DNA of 28,357 nucleotides. Source: a virus. The notes beneath the pieces are model-generated. The model was not told the origin of the DNA, made no database searches, and was given only the letters and a program-made list of their open reading frames with translations. Position 1 is the stretch's first letter; every line of letters begins with the position of its first letter. The stretch spans positions 1-28,357 of the IMG/VR virus record IMGVR_UViG_3300009790_000047. One strand, 5' to 3'. Shown piece after piece: positions 27,901 through 28,357 of the stretch. Both the position numbers and the translations under genes were made by a program.

Positions 27901-28357
27901 GACGGCTACATGGCTGAAGGCATGGGAAATATCATGCATCAATTCAATACAGCATGGGCAGCTTACGCAACCGTGCCGTTAGTAGCAGGCATTGGATTCC
28001 ATGCTAGAAACCATGGGGGCAACTGGTTCAATATGGTGCTCGCAGGATTTAGAAACCCCAAGTACATTCATCAAGCAATGAAGTACCAACGGCTTAATTC
28101 TGTGGTACATGAACACCAAATAGAAAAATTTATTACCCAATACAATGACGCAGTTGATGATCTAGTTAGGGTAGGTGGTAGAAATGTTGGAAAAGAAAAA
28201 ATAAAACTCACCAAACATGAAGCAAAGATACTCAAACAACTTAACCATAATGCTGTATTAAATGGATCGTTCTTTAAGGACCTTCAATATGATAGGAACA
28301 TCTTTTTAAGTGCAGCAGGAACAGCTAAAACAAAACGTGCAAGAAATCTATTGGTAA
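18940..28357 (+). CDS. Giant multidomain polyvalent virion protein, 3' end outside window
   Basis: ATG 18940, with AGGGG at 18931-18935, opens a frame that I read codon by codon to the window edge without a stop: 3139 complete codons and still open. Residues 1-1170 are mainly helical, with an EF-hand-like loop at 374-385 (D-x-N-x-D-G, E at 12) and a YMPRRV segment near 965. A Pro-rich linker spans 1178-1203. Coiled-coil linkers lead to a cpYpsA/SLOG domain (about 1780-2087), an AlkB-like dioxygenase (2147-2340), an ASCH-like domain (2379-2480) and a NADAR domain (2676-2837). The C-terminal part returns to helices, with a hydrophobic segment and HARNHGGNWFN near 3014-3031 that resembles domains of large phage polyvalent proteins. 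By position it should be packaged in the virion and ejected with DNA. Host counter-defence or nucleic-acid repair is inferred from the domains. Confidence 0.9.
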   Translation, partial: MTTIHPYYNAELKEEPSSERKPVDPITAYQEAGMGPFANKLTQEQDPWTSYLQLLQRGQVPAQYGVPSDPRGLLPQGALIPDEEGRTTYQLPTVGEQPNTPYSQELIDAYLRSDMKGTTIEEELLEPVDITKVHPYYGAQRKESEVFKEYEAMKEQQMMDAMGWDPELAMEDIERVQELGPDNAQNLRNLATMSLRMMQMDDPEMQANAQAILHLFKDYEPFHNIFDAETNGTTTYALLYEPPKEPNRVMKLIGHVVGAVAPIAETGNWLRKVAVDIKQGEYSSAVARLARGGLNAAGEIGDIFAYMALPPLALVKAGEVAMSKAGWGNNSEFMDKLIDPLASFAGNPIGSVTNKLEDAITDSGVISDRWKEFDSNDDGFLGFFEAVGNPDYGKDWFGGGKLGWTAHHIMELGGLIGSDPISIVSLGAGHVAKTAIRQMSTALGVLNKEAGGVAKLWITLGDDAALAQSKAVRAAQLVAQGFNKTPIKNATAMDKQIIKDLLHFARAGDDAVATLGSKGGYQKVLLDATAKQNKKIARSAERVMKRTGGGIFATYPSVFATGKGIGVVDHLVPGTRRLYQWTRSAGYKHDTWEAVVKYIPSIGTATTRGVAHGAARIQTGAKGFHDVRTQFDKANKIIEILRKGANQEEVIDDYIFQTLGDVPVTGPQSVTRGVSDLGLPESFGIEDFIKVIKTTDEEAAKILRFFEDTGIITLDTPVIGIQRGANVKWRWVMDTGEVTTYSNASDRLLGMRNIIDQARRDGFNSLDEVATSLNAGLETAWAPAHVDTVVEMGWRPRGAPETWIQQRNAAFMERAPIKALKNMQEKVSTFHKAGSAQVFNADEARAYSSMAVKTAQANVETTKQILTRHFGKVISALKKARPEWTDEEIREVAGRIVNTYKSADNRNKAMSALKNEYSQGPRDTAFLNEVEAFSRNLDVMSQEWDDWLRMVKGAEYSKKEPRRYMPRRVDTETTQMVNDWLAAGNEIGRKLYNDLTNRDEVFRYMQESDDFIKMSKTFGGKTEAEQLEWMRKQAEAYVNFIKENKKVGLGRFGKAKAAFGRMPDEKKLTTMIDANSSGHLSARVFLADVENVVEVNKVMREILEKAAERHVKAGNSDWAITNFYSVDPVDQWMRYVRGNNDAILINDLTLNLQKLQIMDDVGYGITHGGAFDPIDVVPPPPRPPAGPAAGPPPAPLVPKGAPTWSDEHLPPPARKLTPEEEAMDAFDAAKFRDEVGYGPPMPNTQAGESAAKAIKYWEDVVAKTEVQLEKAIAEGGPIYKKGTKGAANMKALGLRDKLANSKKKLETYKGATRRVTEAKKRDTERVAELTGVDTTTDPAVLRAKQEIEEIELYQNTGHLIYKRPDSTFVDDFDFERFANSDTPFAKEVRRMLDESPVEGHIADPNKTWRSKNLRKFSEKRLADLEEQLEQASKKLPETLPEREVVVKQLTARQEVGTRTKAAVTDLDQRIPTGAKLHELPLEDRKIIEHWIRKARFALYKEKPAVLSTSEPTPGSLLNVQRGTTQPKGELVTSKQIAAADKAARGTDADLDPTKLVDMAKDGRGQTFPYINHPEAPEAAITMQSHLDLADDIIETSQLGQLPVKPILDDAFKDINDQLGRIARDLKIAKDTTKEFNPSSLYQGKRGTRRGINTKQEAAGTDEALLAMEKQRLVDKIKNNLIHSKPIVKEADGVVQEATVNLNATQAVANRQTQLHKSYARRFGTEEGSPTAIWTPDEQAKGVIPQRGHKASNTFEGQELDLRGPQPNINDLRDPLPISDHKLDRVISGGQTGADRTGLEVAAEMGIPTGGNPSLNAYVKSTGKQVFKTGEDVSVVPYVVHKDTVGKTVPTRKNLFGDKGPEKFVQVTKNAYNNRDQMWLTDQSLKHYMDPPNTKLGFGYPARTARNVIDADATVIIDLQAFDPSQISKSQFFNKITGGRKQAENWTPTHKNSTNVGVDTRTLISQEGSEYSGLYPAGSGSQDTIRYARGEYVDANFDYGARKAGVTDPSTGKVGKELPTVGNIQANELTRPVLVLKDSDPQSLRWFHEWLKEHNVKTLNVAGNANVGQNAREIVRVTREIMESLEPVKVAAVREADVIPIRPIAKPQVSRKLLPDVEVKPNIKTTSIGAKIKKATKPKDKSNYNFWDDWLEDKWFKDTIWKGGRHHSAWFGDQPWSYVKGTPAHPARPIAGYPELVELADQVGAQMGYPKGYFNSVLVNRYKAGIGEFELKSAKAGETVEDLSKGLKPHRDADEIFELAKGDKAAGHSPVATITFGGEAKINIGKEKTKNLHRIKNVEDSFTVGNNDIYVMPGGDFQTKYLHQVDHVSKDPRISFTFRRIGAWGEGGAKEIVEGPTTYMPHSYYMSKKTANVPTGGEAAIKWVQEGSRKSTIRSKSYLDENFKDLEVGSVIAMGDENNHVFVKVTEVRRLRDGWTKDKRVLAELSETELWKPNEIARKVYKGGIEKPNNPRYYIKFEKIGEDAVPRQPVETKAGRLEGKAKPADRMTADEIEMEWTQLGGHVSDLKSRVAAPRSPWESRVTQARRELDQAKKTRDKLVMEAEEATNEELAKIAGLKSTDLVDGKWKIRPSEVDVAPPNAKEIVEQAQQMGIPNTKKLGEHLLKGQEGTDVVPLLNNVIEWVTNNFPEIAKQAPKKVVKHVKDDARFVTHNVNAKPINIVKGKRTGRFAPLSQEAYRPFKFKPRSMQHGGEIVEREFLSVQHAYQSLKSGRFNEKIYKKYNGVGARGTTPDSWPKYKPTVDQNKLLKMTYQKNDWNIELMEDIMRASIKQNDDIAKLLDETGDSPLTYILKKQGKQVKENIWTEKFPEILQKIRAERRLDKVQKQTAESVKDPLKIAKEEGTIIGGGSFGWADPMPPINAEARARLKATYGQGGKQQRALVARPGAVEGTFTYPQGGKGDFVFQWKSYRDNTVQTLKGRSMEDLERSILANDELSKYTIHHVGGEKGAVLIDSEISEMITRDVLPRIKDGYMAEGMGNIMHQFNTAWAAYATVPLVAGIGFHARNHGGNWFNMVLAGFRNPKYIHQAMKYQRLNSVVHEHQIEKFITQYNDAVDDLVRVGGRNVGKEKIKLTKHEAKILKQLNHNAVLNGSFFKDLQYDRNIFLSAAGTAKTKRARNLLV
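20059..20094 (+). other. EF-hand-like calcium loop in the giant protein
   Basis: Residues 374-385 read DSNDDGFLGFFE: acidic or Asn ligands at 1, 3, 5, Gly at 6, hydrophobic at 8 and Glu at 12, the full canonical 12-residue loop. Flanking residues can form helices. A lone EF-hand loop in a phage protein may be dockerin-like structural calcium binding; chance is possible with one copy. Confidence 0.5.
24277..25200 (+). other. cpYpsA / MoCo_carrier-type SLOG domain in the giant protein
   Basis: Residues about 1780-2087. The nucleotide-binding motif RVISGGQTGADRTGLEVA (GGQTG at 1788-1792, D1794, R1795) is diagnostic of the family annotated as putative molybdenum-cofactor carrier, a circularly permuted YpsA member of the SLOG superfamily. 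The middle motif YPARTARNVIDADATVIID (1899-1917) and the closing LNVAG (2058-2062) are in the right order. Family members usually have about 150-170 residues; here about 110 extra residues (near 1920-2035) interrupt the domain before the RPVLVL strand. SLOG domains bind nucleotides or NAD/ADP-ribose-related ligands; the molybdenum role is doubtful in phage proteins. Confidence 0.85.
25378..25959 (+). other. AlkB-like Fe(II)/2-oxoglutarate dioxygenase domain in the giant protein
   Basis: Residues about 2147-2340. The order of AlkB motifs is complete: a RHHSAWFGDQPWSYVKG segment like the substrate lid, FNSVLVNRYKAG at 2213-2224, iron ligands H2249 and D2251 (HRD), the VATITFGG strand, DIYVMPGG, iron ligand H2322 (YLHQV), and the 2OG-binding R2332 with the second arginine R2338 (RISFTFR). 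AlkB proteins oxidatively remove methyl and other alkyl groups from DNA or RNA bases. All expected metal and co-substrate residues are present, so activity is likely. Confidence 0.88.
26074..26379 (+). other. ASCH/PUA-like domain candidate in the giant protein
   Basis: Residues about 2379-2480. EGSRKSTIRSKSYL resembles the opening G-x-K-x-x-x-R of ASCH-type domains, followed by a VGSVIAMGD turn, strands with FVKVTEVRRL, a SETELW helix and the closing strand YYIKFEKIG. ASCH is a small PUA-like barrel that binds RNA or modified nucleosides and is common in phages. This call rests on pattern memory, not on a unique residue set. Confidence 0.45.
26965..27450 (+). other. NADAR (YbiA-like, DUF1768) domain in the giant protein
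   Basis: Residues about 2676-2837. APLSQEAYRPF matches the LSNF-x-pf opening; FLSVQHAYQSLKSG (Q2720) matches the SVEHAYQ-K core; MRASIKQNDDIAKLL, then TGDSPLTYI (TGD 2800-2802), then IWTEKFPEILQKIRAE match the qN-LL-TGd-LvE and closing LM-iR helices. NADAR domains act on N-glycosidic bonds, including removal of ADP-ribose from guanine in DNA in DarT1-NADAR toxin-antitoxin systems. The usually conserved Glu of the SVEHAYQ core is Gln here, so activity is uncertain and a binding role is possible. Confidence 0.72.

Noticed and set aside
18940-28357. Giant frame as an assembly artefact or a set of fused genes with missed stops
   Set aside because: Reading every codon gave no stop, base composition and codon use are even, and no internal Shine-Dalgarno plus ATG clearly splits it at domain borders.

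Overview
The window is one end of a tailed double-stranded DNA phage genome, or of a closely related prophage or metagenomic phage contig. Every credible protein gene is on the + strand. Genes are packed head to tail with ATGA, TAATG or short overlaps, and the order is that of a late structural operon. No integrase, repressor, insertion sequence, CRISPR array or recognisable tRNA was seen. An r1t-type holin and an M15 peptidase-type endolysin with a peptidoglycan-binding repeat suggest a Gram-positive, perhaps aquatic actinobacterial, host; this is inference. The adaptor plus nozzle-like pair and the large internal proteins favour a short-tailed (podovirus-like) particle, also inference.

Layout: 1-276 has no convincing gene but is full of long perfect helices and looks like the 3' part of a structured RNA. 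A near-consensus sigma70 promoter at 308-336 is followed by a folded leader of about 220 nt with a perfect 12-bp stem and a GGGT-repeat quadruplex motif. Then come an endonuclease VII-like HNH nuclease (561-1049), a small beta-rich structural protein, a 34-residue basic peptide gene, the large terminase subunit, a small coiled-coil protein, the portal and a scaffold-like protein (to 6241). A lysis cassette (endolysin, holin, an exported Pro/Glu-rich protein and a 58-residue membrane protein, 6238-8849) sits inside the head module, before the major capsid protein (8964-10217) and its small companion. Head-tail genes follow: two small proteins, an adaptor (11413-12042), a nozzle-like protein (12042-13862) and a fibre with 71-residue repeats and a C1q-like tip (13859-15862). 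Two small proteins, a LysM protein and a probable internal virion protein lead into the last gene.

The standout is that last gene, from 18940 to the window edge, open for 3139 codons and still incomplete. Its ends are helical and look like a virion or ejected-protein scaffold. Its middle carries a row of domains I recognise by motif: a circularly permuted YpsA / MoCo_carrier-type SLOG domain, a complete AlkB-like Fe(II)/2-oxoglutarate dioxygenase with all metal and 2OG ligands, an ASCH/PUA-like domain and a NADAR (YbiA-like) domain. This is the architecture of a phage polyvalent protein: a giant protein thought to enter the host with the DNA and disarm or reprogramme it. SLOG/cpYpsA and NADAR both point to NAD or ADP-ribose chemistry and AlkB to repair of alkylated nucleic acid, so the cassette may be a virion-delivered counter-defence and repair system. 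That function is a hypothesis.
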